DNA of 28,872 bases from CAZZCU01 sp964652825. GTDB lineage: Bacteria; Bdellovibrionota_B; Oligoflexia; Oligoflexales; CAZZCU01. The notes beneath the pieces are model-generated. The model did no database searches. It saw nothing but the letters and a program-made list of their open reading frames with translations, and had not been told where the DNA came from. Below are positions 1-6,830 of this stretch, one piece after another; within the stretch, counting starts at the first letter, position 1, and every line of letters begins with the position of its first letter. The stretch covers positions 1 through 28,872 of the forward strand of contig CAZZCU010000028.1 of the NCBI GenBank assembly GCA_964652825.1. The letters are read 5' to 3'. Both the position numbers and the translations under genes were made by a program.

Positions 1-54
1 CATGTCAGCCAATGACATGAGGCTTATGGGGCAACAGACAAGTAGAGCAGTTTT
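1..54. repeat. Terminal inverted repeat, left copy
   Basis: These 54 bases are the reverse complement of 28819-28872 with one mismatch (A at 46; the right-hand copy has G on the matching strand). The outermost 19 bases form a dyad, CATGTCA-GCCAA-TGACATG. Similarity stops sharply at 55. I saw no other copy inside the window. It may be the tip of an insertion sequence or another dispersed repeat at which the sequence was cut or the assembly broke. An open reading frame runs through it into the next gene, but the SD sequence places that gene's start at 128. Confidence 0.9.
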
Positions 55-127
55 TGGCATTAATTATGCACTTCTCAGTGGTGGGCTTGAAGCATCGAAC
101 TACAGCTTGCCGCTAAGGAGGAAATTT

Positions 128-556
128 ATGACACCAGTAATGACCCCAAGACAGCATGGTTATATTGATTACATTGCCGTAATCGCATTAATCGCCGCAC
201 CTTATACTTTTGCTTTCTCACCGGGCGTTAGTTCCCTATGCGTGATCGCCGCCTTATCCCTGCTGGTGATGAGTCTTTTCACGCGTTATCCAATGGGTGT
301 GTTCAAGGTTGTTCCATTCACCTTGCACGGAACAGCGGAGTTAATTGCCGCACCGCTGCTGATTATCTCACCTTGGGCTCTCGGGTTTGAGATGGAGTAC
401 AGCGCGCGCAACTTCTTCGTCGTCGCCGGCATTGCTCTCTTCGGTCTATGGGCATTTACCAATTATCGTGCGGCGGACTTAGAGGAGCAACACACACTGG
501 ATACTCGTAAAGACCTTCATCATCCAACGCCGGATACGCATGGAGCTACTTTATAA
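128..556 (+). CDS. SPW-repeat-like integral membrane protein
   Basis: The protein has 142 residues with about four hydrophobic segments. It contains the hallmark SPWALGF of the SPW family of small membrane proteins in its second half, and a degenerate counterpart (APYTFAFSP) in the first half, so it reads as an internal duplication. The family's biochemical role is not established. The frame is open from base 2, but AAGGAGG at 115-121 sits six bases before ATG 128, which fixes the start outside the terminal repeat. The charged, His-rich tail of about 30 residues is probably cytoplasmic. A small unknown gene follows after 44 bp and is probably cotranscribed. Confidence 0.8.
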   Translation: MTPVMTPRQHGYIDYIAVIALIAAPYTFAFSPGVSSLCVIAALSLLVMSLFTRYPMGVFKVVPFTLHGTAELIAAPLLIISPWALGFEMEYSARNFFVVAGIALFGLWAFTNYRAADLEEQHTLDTRKDLHHPTPDTHGATL

Positions 557-600
557 GGTGCAAACAATAATCGCATCACGAAGGCTATGAAGGAGACGAT

Positions 601-921
601 ATGGCAACCATGATCATGAAAAACTTACGAACACCAAGAGTATTGAATCGCCATACCGCCGGCTGGGCGGTAGGCGTTGGCGCCGTGAGTACGCTGCTGA
701 TACCAATGTTTCGCGCCCTAGCCGATCGGTTTCGCATCGCGACCCTGCGCAAGAACCCCAAAATGGATACCGAATTCACCGGCGCCTATCCGCGCGGCTC
801 GGGCGCTTTCAACGAGGTCATCGGCGGCCACCCGGAGGACATGAATGCCATGCCGAGTAGCTGTGATTTCAGCCCGGCAATGCCACCGGTGGAAGACGGC
901 TCAGAGCTAGAACGAGGGTAA
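601..921 (+). CDS. Small protein of unknown function
   Basis: The product has 106 residues and I do not recognise it. A moderately hydrophobic stretch at about residues 20-40 could be a membrane anchor or interfacial helix. The remainder is polar with Gly, Pro and Met, including a GSGAFNEVIGGHPEDMNAMP region. AAGGAG lies five bases before ATG 601, so translation is well supported; in-frame ATGs at 610 and 616 are less well placed. It lies 44 bp after the SPW-like gene and is followed by a strong hairpin at 968-999, so the two genes probably form one short operon. Base composition rises in GC relative to the preceding gene. Confidence 0.65.
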   Translation: MATMIMKNLRTPRVLNRHTAGWAVGVGAVSTLLIPMFRALADRFRIATLRKNPKMDTEFTGAYPRGSGAFNEVIGGHPEDMNAMPSSCDFSPAMPPVEDGSELERG

Positions 922-967
922 TTCAAGCACCAAGGCCCCCGATCAACCCGATCGATTACAACTTCCT

Positions 968-999
968 AAACGACCACCTGCAGCTTGAGGTGGTCGTTT
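968..999 (+). terminator. Terminator-like hairpin after the SPW operon
   Basis: A perfect 12-bp stem (AAACGACCACCT / AGGTGGTCGTTT) encloses the eight-base loop GCAGCTTG. It is followed by a T-rich but interrupted tail. It lies 46 bases after the stop at 921 and before the next gene, where an intrinsic terminator is expected. Confidence 0.7.
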
Positions 1000-1013
1000 G
1001 CCGTTTATTTAGC

Positions 1014-1019
1014 TATAAT
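1014..1019 (+). promoter_or_regulatory. Possible -10 element for the 1062 gene
   Basis: A perfect TATAAT lies 42 bases before ATG 1062 and just after the terminator-like hairpin. I could not find a convincing -35 hexamer at the usual distance, so this rests on the -10 match and its position alone. Confidence 0.3.
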
Positions 1020-1061
1020 CCTTGCATCATCATTTTTTAATAGTCACGTCGAGATATTGCG

Positions 1062-2459
1062 ATGCTAAAACGAGCTACTGTTACCGCCGCGTTTTTAATC
1101 ATAAGCGCATTCTTCTTGAGTCAATGCAAGGTGCGCCAGACGCAGTTAGCCAGCACTGATAGCGATGCCGAAGCCTCACGTTTTATTCCGGTAGTAGCCT
1201 ACGACCGAGGCCAGCTTAGCGACGCTGATTTCTCACGCCTGCTGGAAGCTTTAACCAGGGCCGTGCAAAACGGAACCGCCGCCGCCTTGTTACACGCCGA
1301 TAATCAAAAAAGCGACGTTGGCTCGGCCGCGGCTCTCCTGTTATACGCCATCAAACAAATCGATGACGAAATCGGCAAAGAACTCGGCCAGCTTCCCATC
1401 ACCAACATCGACAACCACTTGCGTCTGGAACTACTGTTTGTCGACAGAAAAACACCGTTAAAACGCACGGACAATCCAGTGTTGGAAGATATGCGCGCGG
1501 CTATCATGAGCTTGTTTTGGATGAGCGCCAAACTGAGCGGCTCGGCGGGCACTGGCCAAAGCATGGAACGAGCATTCGCTCTCGCCGAGGAAGCCGTCAT
1601 CGTCGACAGTCGTGACGCACCTTACCGAGAGGCCGCCGCGGCTTACAAAATTCTCGCCAGCGAGAAGCAATTTGCGTGGCTGCCGGTTTTCCTGCAACTT
1701 GACCTCAAGCAAACAGCCAAAAAATGGCGACTACAAAGTGATGCGCGCATTATTCCCGCCAATATTGTCGCCGGTCTCATCGGTTTCAATAACAGAAATT
1801 CACAGTCGGGTTTTCGGTTGACAACGTTTGACTACACAGCGGCGGGTGGCCTACCACCAGACCACGGAGCCGCCACGATCGCCCTGCGTTATTCGCAGGA
1901 CTATGCCGATCCCAACAATTCTCGCGACATATACGTGGAGTTTGGTGACTTGCGCGATGATATCCGCACGTTCCACAATTGCGGACAAAACAAAAAGGGT
2001 AAATCCTGCCTCCCGGATACCAAACGTGTCGGCTGGCGTTCGCCAACTTTTAATGGCTTTCTGGACCCAACGTTTTTGCCTGCTCTAGTGCCTAAAACAG
2101 TAAAAGCTAATCTTGAACAAATCTGCAAAGTTCTCGGTACTAAGCGCTTCGTACATATCATCGTCAATCGCTTATCGTTTGAGTATCAAGGGACTCACAG
2201 CTTCAACTTGCGCGCCAAAGACAGTGATGTCGCCGTTATATTTGGACGTGGCAGCGATATTCTACAAGTCGATCACAGCTCCATCATGTTTGGCGTTAAC
2301 ATCTACCAGCGTTTATTCGCCACCAACATCACCTCTGGTATGACCTCTGGCATGAAAGCCTTGCTGGTTGAAAATGATGTGCAGGCAGTGAGTGAGATAA
2401 TGGCGACCATGAAGCCGTTGGCGAGTTTATTTTCGGTGGCGAGCCATGTCGATCAGTAG
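1062..2459 (+). CDS. Lipoprotein of unknown function, paired with a PLD-like gene
   Basis: The product has 465 residues. The N-terminus is a signal peptide ending LSQC, with Cys22 as the likely lipidated residue; Gln at -1 is unusual for a lipobox, so lipidation is probable rather than certain. I do not recognise the rest. It looks globular and mixed alpha/beta, with few cysteines and no repeats or membrane segments. The last 14 bases overlap the following phospholipase D-like gene, which implies translational coupling and a joint task, perhaps as partner or immunity-like companion of that enzyme (inference). The SD before ATG 1062 is weak (CGAG). A terminator and a TATAAT lie upstream, so this gene probably starts a two-gene operon. 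Confidence 0.75.
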   Translation: MLKRATVTAAFLIISAFFLSQCKVRQTQLASTDSDAEASRFIPVVAYDRGQLSDADFSRLLEALTRAVQNGTAAALLHADNQKSDVGSAAALLLYAIKQIDDEIGKELGQLPITNIDNHLRLELLFVDRKTPLKRTDNPVLEDMRAAIMSLFWMSAKLSGSAGTGQSMERAFALAEEAVIVDSRDAPYREAAAAYKILASEKQFAWLPVFLQLDLKQTAKKWRLQSDARIIPANIVAGLIGFNNRNSQSGFRLTTFDYTAAGGLPPDHGAATIALRYSQDYADPNNSRDIYVEFGDLRDDIRTFHNCGQNKKGKSCLPDTKRVGWRSPTFNGFLDPTFLPALVPKTVKANLEQICKVLGTKRFVHIIVNRLSFEYQGTHSFNLRAKDSDVAVIFGRGSDILQVDHSSIMFGVNIYQRLFATNITSGMTSGMKALLVENDVQAVSEIMATMKPLASLFSVASHVDQ

Positions 2460-4359
2460 CGGTTCAAAACTATTGTTATTTTACGCAATGATTGTCAGCA
2501 TCGCCGGCTGTCGGACGTTATCGTCACAAATACGCAGCCAGGACGAAACACCCAGTCAGTCGCAAAACGTCGAAGTTCTTCTGGATAATACCAGTGCCTA
2601 TCAAAAAAAACTGGTAGCCATTGAGTCCGCCACCAGCAGTATCGATATGGCTTATTTTATCGTCGCGATCGATAGCTCGACGGCGCTGTTACTACAAAAG
2701 ACTGTCGAGAAAGCACAAGCCGGCGTTAAAGTACGAATCCTGCTCGATGCGCTGATGACCATGCAGCAGCGACAGTATTTTCGCGCGTTGCAAAGCCAGG
2801 GTAACGGCAATATTGAAATCGTCTATTTTCGGCCGGCGCCCGAAGAAATCTGGCAGGATTTACAAACCTGGGGTTTTCCTAATCGCGAGTTGATTTTAAG
2901 TACGGTCGGCAATCCCAAAGGCGGCGGTCTACTGCAATTACTGATGCAAAATCCGATTTACAAAAAATCGCGTGCCTTGCGAGTGTTGGTTGGACGATTT
3001 TATCCGGCCACTATCACTCCTGATCTGGCGCTGAGTCTAGCAGGCGATTATCTGATGGGACGGACCATCGAACAAATTCTAATCAAGGATTTTGCCGCCG
3101 TTCAAGAAGAAATCCGCGGAGCGACGTTTCGCCTGAACGCTTGGTTGAACGCCGGCAAACGCCTGCACCATAAACTGCTGATTGTGGATCAAAAATATGT
3201 TGTCGGAGGCGGTCGCAATCTCGGCAATCACTATCATCTGCACACGCTTGATCCCAATGACAAAGACGCAGTAGTCTTTGATGACGCGGATTTTGCGCTG
3301 AACTCACCAAAAATCGCCAGTAACAGCATGCTATTCATAGACGATTTGTGGAAATGCGCCAAAGCACCGTCGCCGGCTCCCGGTCAAGCACCCGCTTGCC
3401 CGGTCGGTATTGTCGCGGAAGCCGAGACGATCACGACGACAGCGTCGGCAAAACGCCAGAACGACAAATTATTTGCTGAAATTCAAGCTCTGGCGGCGAA
3501 ACATGCCGCGCAGTCGACGGATAACGAGACGGCAGACCCCAAGGCGGCGACTGCGATCGTCGCGACGCCACGACCCAACCTTTCGGCACCCACAGCTGAT
3601 GTGCGCTATATTGAAAACCGCATGTATCCCAAGTTTCGCGGTGCCGAACGCCTTAATTTCGGCGAAGAAGAAAGTCTCTATAATCTGGAAACCCGCAAGT
3701 TAATCACCGCAACCAAAGCCGGTGAAGAAATCATTTTTCATAATGCCTACATTTTCTTTACGCCACTGCTATATAGTGCTTTGCTCGACGCCATTAAACG
3801 CCAAGTCAAAATCAGTATTTACGGCAATTCGCGACACTCTCCTGATCAAGGTTATCTGAGCGTTTTGGCATTGCCACAGTATGCGTTTTTAAAACAGTGG
3901 GCAAAGACCCATAACAATCCCCATGTACATATCTATCAATACACCTCCAAACACTCAGCTATTCACAATAAAGTCAGTCTTATCGGCAAACATATGATTG
4001 TTGGCTCCGGCAATCTCGATCCCCGCTCGCAATTATTGGATACGCAAAATGGAATAATCATCAATCCCGGCGCACATAACTTCGTAGAACAATATCGTCA
4101 ATGGCTGACTGGGCTCAGTGCCGAGCAAACACGATATCCGAATGGACAAGTAGCGAGCAAAATCGTTGAATTGACCGAAGAGAATTTAGCGCAATTAGTG
4201 CCGCGCCTCGATGAAGTTCTGGCCAACGAAAAACGCTATAATCACGAGCAGCAATTCCTGGCACGTCTTGCCGATTTGGTCAAGCGCGCTTACGAGAGCG
4301 ACACCTCGGAAGCTGAGCTTTATCGCGGGATTTTAACCGCTGCCTTTCTCAATATTTAG
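2446..4359 (+). CDS. Phospholipase D / cardiolipin synthase-like lipoprotein
   Basis: The product has 637 residues with a signal peptide ending SIAGC; Cys22 is the expected lipidation site. Two PLD-type catalytic regions are visible. The first is a full HxKxxxxD motif (H241, K243, D248) followed by VGGGRN. The second has H507 and K509 followed by VGSGNLDPRS, but the motif Asp is replaced by Gly514. The family transfers or hydrolyses phosphatidyl groups or cleaves phosphodiesters through paired HKD histidines, and both histidines and lysines remain. An Ala/Thr/Pro-rich insert at about residues 310-385 separates the halves. A periplasmic lipid-modifying enzyme is the best guess; substrate unknown. 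Start ATG 2446 overlaps the preceding gene by 14 bases. Confidence 0.85.
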   Translation: MSISSGSKLLLFYAMIVSIAGCRTLSSQIRSQDETPSQSQNVEVLLDNTSAYQKKLVAIESATSSIDMAYFIVAIDSSTALLLQKTVEKAQAGVKVRILLDALMTMQQRQYFRALQSQGNGNIEIVYFRPAPEEIWQDLQTWGFPNRELILSTVGNPKGGGLLQLLMQNPIYKKSRALRVLVGRFYPATITPDLALSLAGDYLMGRTIEQILIKDFAAVQEEIRGATFRLNAWLNAGKRLHHKLLIVDQKYVVGGGRNLGNHYHLHTLDPNDKDAVVFDDADFALNSPKIASNSMLFIDDLWKCAKAPSPAPGQAPACPVGIVAEAETITTTASAKRQNDKLFAEIQALAAKHAAQSTDNETADPKAATAIVATPRPNLSAPTADVRYIENRMYPKFRGAERLNFGEEESLYNLETRKLITATKAGEEIIFHNAYIFFTPLLYSALLDAIKRQVKISIYGNSRHSPDQGYLSVLALPQYAFLKQWAKTHNNPHVHIYQYTSKHSAIHNKVSLIGKHMIVGSGNLDPRSQLLDTQNGIIINPGAHNFVEQYRQWLTGLSAEQTRYPNGQVASKIVELTEENLAQLVPRLDEVLANEKRYNHEQQFLARLADLVKRAYESDTSEAELYRGILTAAFLNI

Positions 4360-4399
4360 TTTTTTGTTTTTCTTTTGCCTTCATCCGACTCTAAGAGTA

Positions 4400-4430
4400 A
4401 AGTTCGATTCATTCGATGAACCCCGAACTT
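4400..4430 (+). promoter_or_regulatory. Hairpin directly before the ribosome-binding site of the YtkA-like operon
   Basis: AAGTTCG (4400-4406) pairs with CGAACTT (4424-4430). Inside it TTCAT (4408-4412) pairs with ATGAA (4416-4420) around a TCG loop, giving 12 pairs with small bulges. The SD sequence GAGG starts at the next base, 4431. It could act as an RNA leader structure or as a DNA operator; the sequence alone does not decide. Confidence 0.55.
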
Positions 4431-4443
4431 GAGGATGCAAGAC

Positions 4444-4854
4444 ATGATGAACCTTCTGGCAGCAGCAATGGTGGCATTTCTTTTCTCCGTACCTGGCAAA
4501 GCCATGGATACAACGCAGGATTGTAGTTGCGACAGTGTTGCCGGTAGCACCGAAACTATTCTTGAAACAAACTCCAGCATGGGACGTCATCTACGTCTTC
4601 GTTTCGCTGACGCACCGGTAACACGTGCGCTTAAAGCAGCGACCTTGTGCGTTGAGCCGATCGGACAGGTTAAAGAAGTCGTGCTATGGATGCCTGATCA
4701 TGGTCACGGCAGCTCACCAACACGTCTCACCACAGCAACTGCCACCTGTACGAAAATCGATCGTATCAGTTTTGTGATGTCAGGACGCTGGGAGTTACGC
4801 GTGGCACTGGCCGATAACGATAAAGGCACTTTCACTGTGAACGTCAGCCAGTAG
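4444..4854 (+). CDS. Exported YtkA/FixH-like protein
   Basis: The product has 136 residues with a signal peptide (cleavage likely near GKA|MD), followed by a Cys-containing stretch (CSC). The core resembles the YtkA/FixH beta-sandwich: LWMPDHGHGSSP followed about 25 residues later by FVMSGRWELRV, matching the family pattern of a Met-Pro/His-Gly motif and a later G-x-W-x-(I/L)-x-V strand. Family members occur with copper-related and cytochrome oxidase genes. GAGG at 4431-4434 favours ATG 4444 over TTG 4429 or ATG 4435. It is the first of four closely spaced genes (gaps 21, 7 and 0 bp). The Met/His-rich motif could bind a metal, but that is inference. Confidence 0.7.
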   Translation: MMNLLAAAMVAFLFSVPGKAMDTTQDCSCDSVAGSTETILETNSSMGRHLRLRFADAPVTRALKAATLCVEPIGQVKEVVLWMPDHGHGSSPTRLTTATATCTKIDRISFVMSGRWELRVALADNDKGTFTVNVSQ

Positions 4855-4875
4855 AAGCCAATAAAGGAGCAGGTT

Positions 4876-5325
4876 GTGCCGTATTCAATAACGTTCTTCG
4901 CTCATGCTTTTTTGTTAGTAGTGTCAACGCTGGGAGTCATCGGTTGTGAGCGCCCAGTACCAAATACCAGCCGACAAAATGCCCCCGTGGACGGCGTGTT
5001 GTCCAAAGATGAAGCGTTTTCCGCGTCATTAGCCTGGCTACAAGGTCCGGTAGCCAATGACTACAGTAAGGCACAGTTAGTCTTTACCAGCGCCGATGGC
5101 GAGCCAGCCACCAATGTTGCGGAGATCATCTTTGATCCGCAGATGCCGAGCATGCAACACGGCACCGCTACAGATGATCAAGTCATCACCGCAGCCGATG
5201 ATAGTCAGCATCGGTTCGTAGTCGATGGCATTTATTTTATCATGGGCGGCCCGTGGGAAATAAACGTCACGGCTACCGTTAATGGTCGCCGTGATACGGC
5301 CGCTATTCCCGTTGATGTCCCCTGA
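4876..5325 (+). CDS. YtkA/FixH-like lipoprotein
   Basis: The product has 149 residues, starting at GTG 4876 behind AAGGAG with six bases spacing. The signal peptide ends GVIGC, with Cys24 the lipidation site. The C-terminal half carries the YtkA-like pattern: MPSMQHG, then a 'DGIYFIMGGPWEINV' strand pair, so it is a second, divergent copy of the fold encoded just upstream. Two such proteins in one operon suggests a heterodimer or a membrane-anchored and a soluble form. Neighbours are an outer-membrane-type protein seven bases downstream and a thioredoxin-like protein. A role in periplasmic metal (perhaps copper) handling is plausible from the family but not shown. Confidence 0.75.
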   Translation: MPYSITFFAHAFLLVVSTLGVIGCERPVPNTSRQNAPVDGVLSKDEAFSASLAWLQGPVANDYSKAQLVFTSADGEPATNVAEIIFDPQMPSMQHGTATDDQVITAADDSQHRFVVDGIYFIMGGPWEINVTATVNGRRDTAAIPVDVP

Positions 5326-5332
5326 TTGAAAG

Positions 5333-6250
5333 ATGTTCGTGATGGTGCCCACACGATTACTTGCAACTATTGCTTACCTACTCGTAACGGCGTTGATGAT
5401 TTTCATGACACCACCACGTCGAGCGTATGCATGTGCCTCCTGTGGGAGCGGCGGCGACGATCCATTGATTTTGTACCCAAACGAGCGCATCAAAACCTAC
5501 ACCGGCTTCGCCAGTTCGCAGATCATCGCTAATATTAATACAGATGGTTCGGTGGCGTCGGCTGGCGGCGTCAACGCCAAGCAAAGCCTGCTGTTCGCTT
5601 TTGGCTATGGCTTTACACCACGAAGCTTCGCTACCCTAACGGTACCGTATTTGCGAAATATCGGCGACGAACAAACACGCACATCACCGGGTGATCCATC
5701 GCTTGCCGGACGATACACCGTCGTCATGCAATCGTTGGTCGCACCATGGATCCCTCAAGTCCAGATGACTTATGCTTATAAGCACGCACAGGCGCGCTCA
5801 TTGCGGGAGTCCCAAGAACTTACACTCATCGATGTATTTGGCAGCGGCTTTTCCGAAGTCAAGCTTGGTACCGATATCTGGTTTGGCATGACGCGTGTGA
5901 AGCCTGGGATATCGATGCAAGTCATTAAACCGTTGGCCGAAGAATTCCATGGCGTTGCATACGAGCCCGGCCTGGTTACGCGCGCTACGTTGTCGCTTGG
6001 GTATGCGGTGATTGAAGCATGGCGTTTGACTGCGGGCATCAACCGGGATCAACGTGGCCTGATACGGGTGGATGGCGAAACAAAAACCGGCACCGAAGAA
6101 TTGAATCATAGCGTCTTTTTATCATCGGATTATATGCTCGACGCCGACGCAACGATACGTTTGAGCTTAGCGCGACAGGCAGCCGTGTTTGATAATTATA
6201 ACACCGCCAAGCTTGATACTGTCAGCGCCGCGTATATGCGAACTTTTTAG
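5333..6250 (+). CDS. Outer-membrane beta-barrel-like protein with N-terminal CxxC
   Basis: The product has 305 residues. After a signal peptide (end near RAYA) the mature protein opens with CASCGSGGDDPL, a CxxC followed by a Gly/Asp turn. The rest alternates polar and hydrophobic residues with frequent aromatics and ends in an aromatic (YMRTF), as barrel proteins often do. I read it as a porin-like or transporter-like outer-membrane protein with a Cys pair on the periplasmic side. It begins seven bases after the YtkA-like lipoprotein, and its stop is directly adjacent to the ATG of the thioredoxin-like gene. The start has a poor SD; ATG 5342 is an alternative. The CxxC could be a substrate for the neighbouring thioredoxin fold or a metal site (inference). 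Confidence 0.65.
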   Translation: MFVMVPTRLLATIAYLLVTALMIFMTPPRRAYACASCGSGGDDPLILYPNERIKTYTGFASSQIIANINTDGSVASAGGVNAKQSLLFAFGYGFTPRSFATLTVPYLRNIGDEQTRTSPGDPSLAGRYTVVMQSLVAPWIPQVQMTYAYKHAQARSLRESQELTLIDVFGSGFSEVKLGTDIWFGMTRVKPGISMQVIKPLAEEFHGVAYEPGLVTRATLSLGYAVIEAWRLTAGINRDQRGLIRVDGETKTGTEELNHSVFLSSDYMLDADATIRLSLARQAAVFDNYNTAKLDTVSAAYMRTF

Positions 6251-6622
6251 ATGAAACAAACCTGCGGCATTTTTGTTGTGATCGTTACGCTGGCATTTAG
6301 CAACAGTACGACTGCTAAAACTGCTGCTACGAAACATCCATGTCCAGAAACTTCGTGGCAGGAGTTGCAGACGCAGCTTAAAGATTCGGGCCCCACCACA
6401 ATTGTCTTCTTTGCTTCCTGGTGTTCTAGTTGCTTGCCACATTTACGCGCTAAGTCCGCGACCACGGAGCAAACGATTTTTGTGGCAGCATTTGATGAGT
6501 CGGAGCGTGCTGCCAAAGTCGCAGCAACTTTTGATCTTCGTGGCAAATGTTTTACCAGCAAAGATATCGCCGAACAGTTGCGAGTGCGTTCCCTACCAGC
6601 AACCAGAACCATGAGATTTTGA
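6251..6622 (+). CDS. Short exported thioredoxin-like protein, possibly truncated
   Basis: The product has 123 residues: a signal peptide, then a thioredoxin/TlpA-like fold with FFASWCSSC (Cys58, Cys61) and the cis-proline loop SLPAT (Pro116). It would reduce or form disulfides in the periplasm, probably for its operon partners, which carry Cys pairs. The ATG directly follows the upstream TAG, so translation is coupled. The protein stops at TGA 6620-6622, seven residues after the cis-proline, so the usual last strand and helix are missing. The same frame continues past the TGA for 19 codons, reading LIKKDSGVTLTSSHAVLGC, which looks like that missing strand. A nonsense mutation or sequence error is therefore possible. 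Confidence 0.75.
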   Translation: MKQTCGIFVVIVTLAFSNSTTAKTAATKHPCPETSWQELQTQLKDSGPTTIVFFASWCSSCLPHLRAKSATTEQTIFVAAFDESERAAKVAATFDLRGKCFTSKDIAEQLRVRSLPATRTMRF

Positions 6623-6830
6623 TTAATAAAAAAAGATTCCGGCGTCACCTTGACAAGCAGTCATGCTGTCTTAGGTTGCTAGTAGGACGATTCGGGCAAT
6701 ACTTGGTCACTTTAATACTGCTACGCTGTCTGATTGCTAGACTCCCCGATTTTCAACGCCACACGAACGTCTCATCCTTAGTAACTTCCCATATGAGTAT
6801 TGCCCGCGCAGTCCTGAAGCCATTCAGGGA
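6623..6830. other. Convergent intergenic region with a long-spaced inverted repeat
   Basis: This 208-bp gap separates two converging genes. Bases 6623-6679 could be the lost C-terminal part of the thioredoxin-like gene. CGGGCAATACT (6693-6703) is repeated in inverted orientation as AGTATTGCCCG (6796-6806), 92 bp apart. Two loosely similar stretches also begin GCTGTCT near 6665 and 6725. No T-tailed terminator hairpin and no tRNA fold were found. Confidence 0.45.

Noticed and set aside
2..127. N-terminal extension of the SPW-like protein through the left repeat
   Set aside because: The same peptide is encoded in the inverted copy at the other end, so it belongs to the repeat; the SD at 115-121 supports ATG 128.
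6620..6622. Selenocysteine at the TGA of the thioredoxin-like gene
   Set aside because: The position is after the cis-proline, not at a catalytic Cys, and no selenocysteine-insertion hairpin was seen just downstream.
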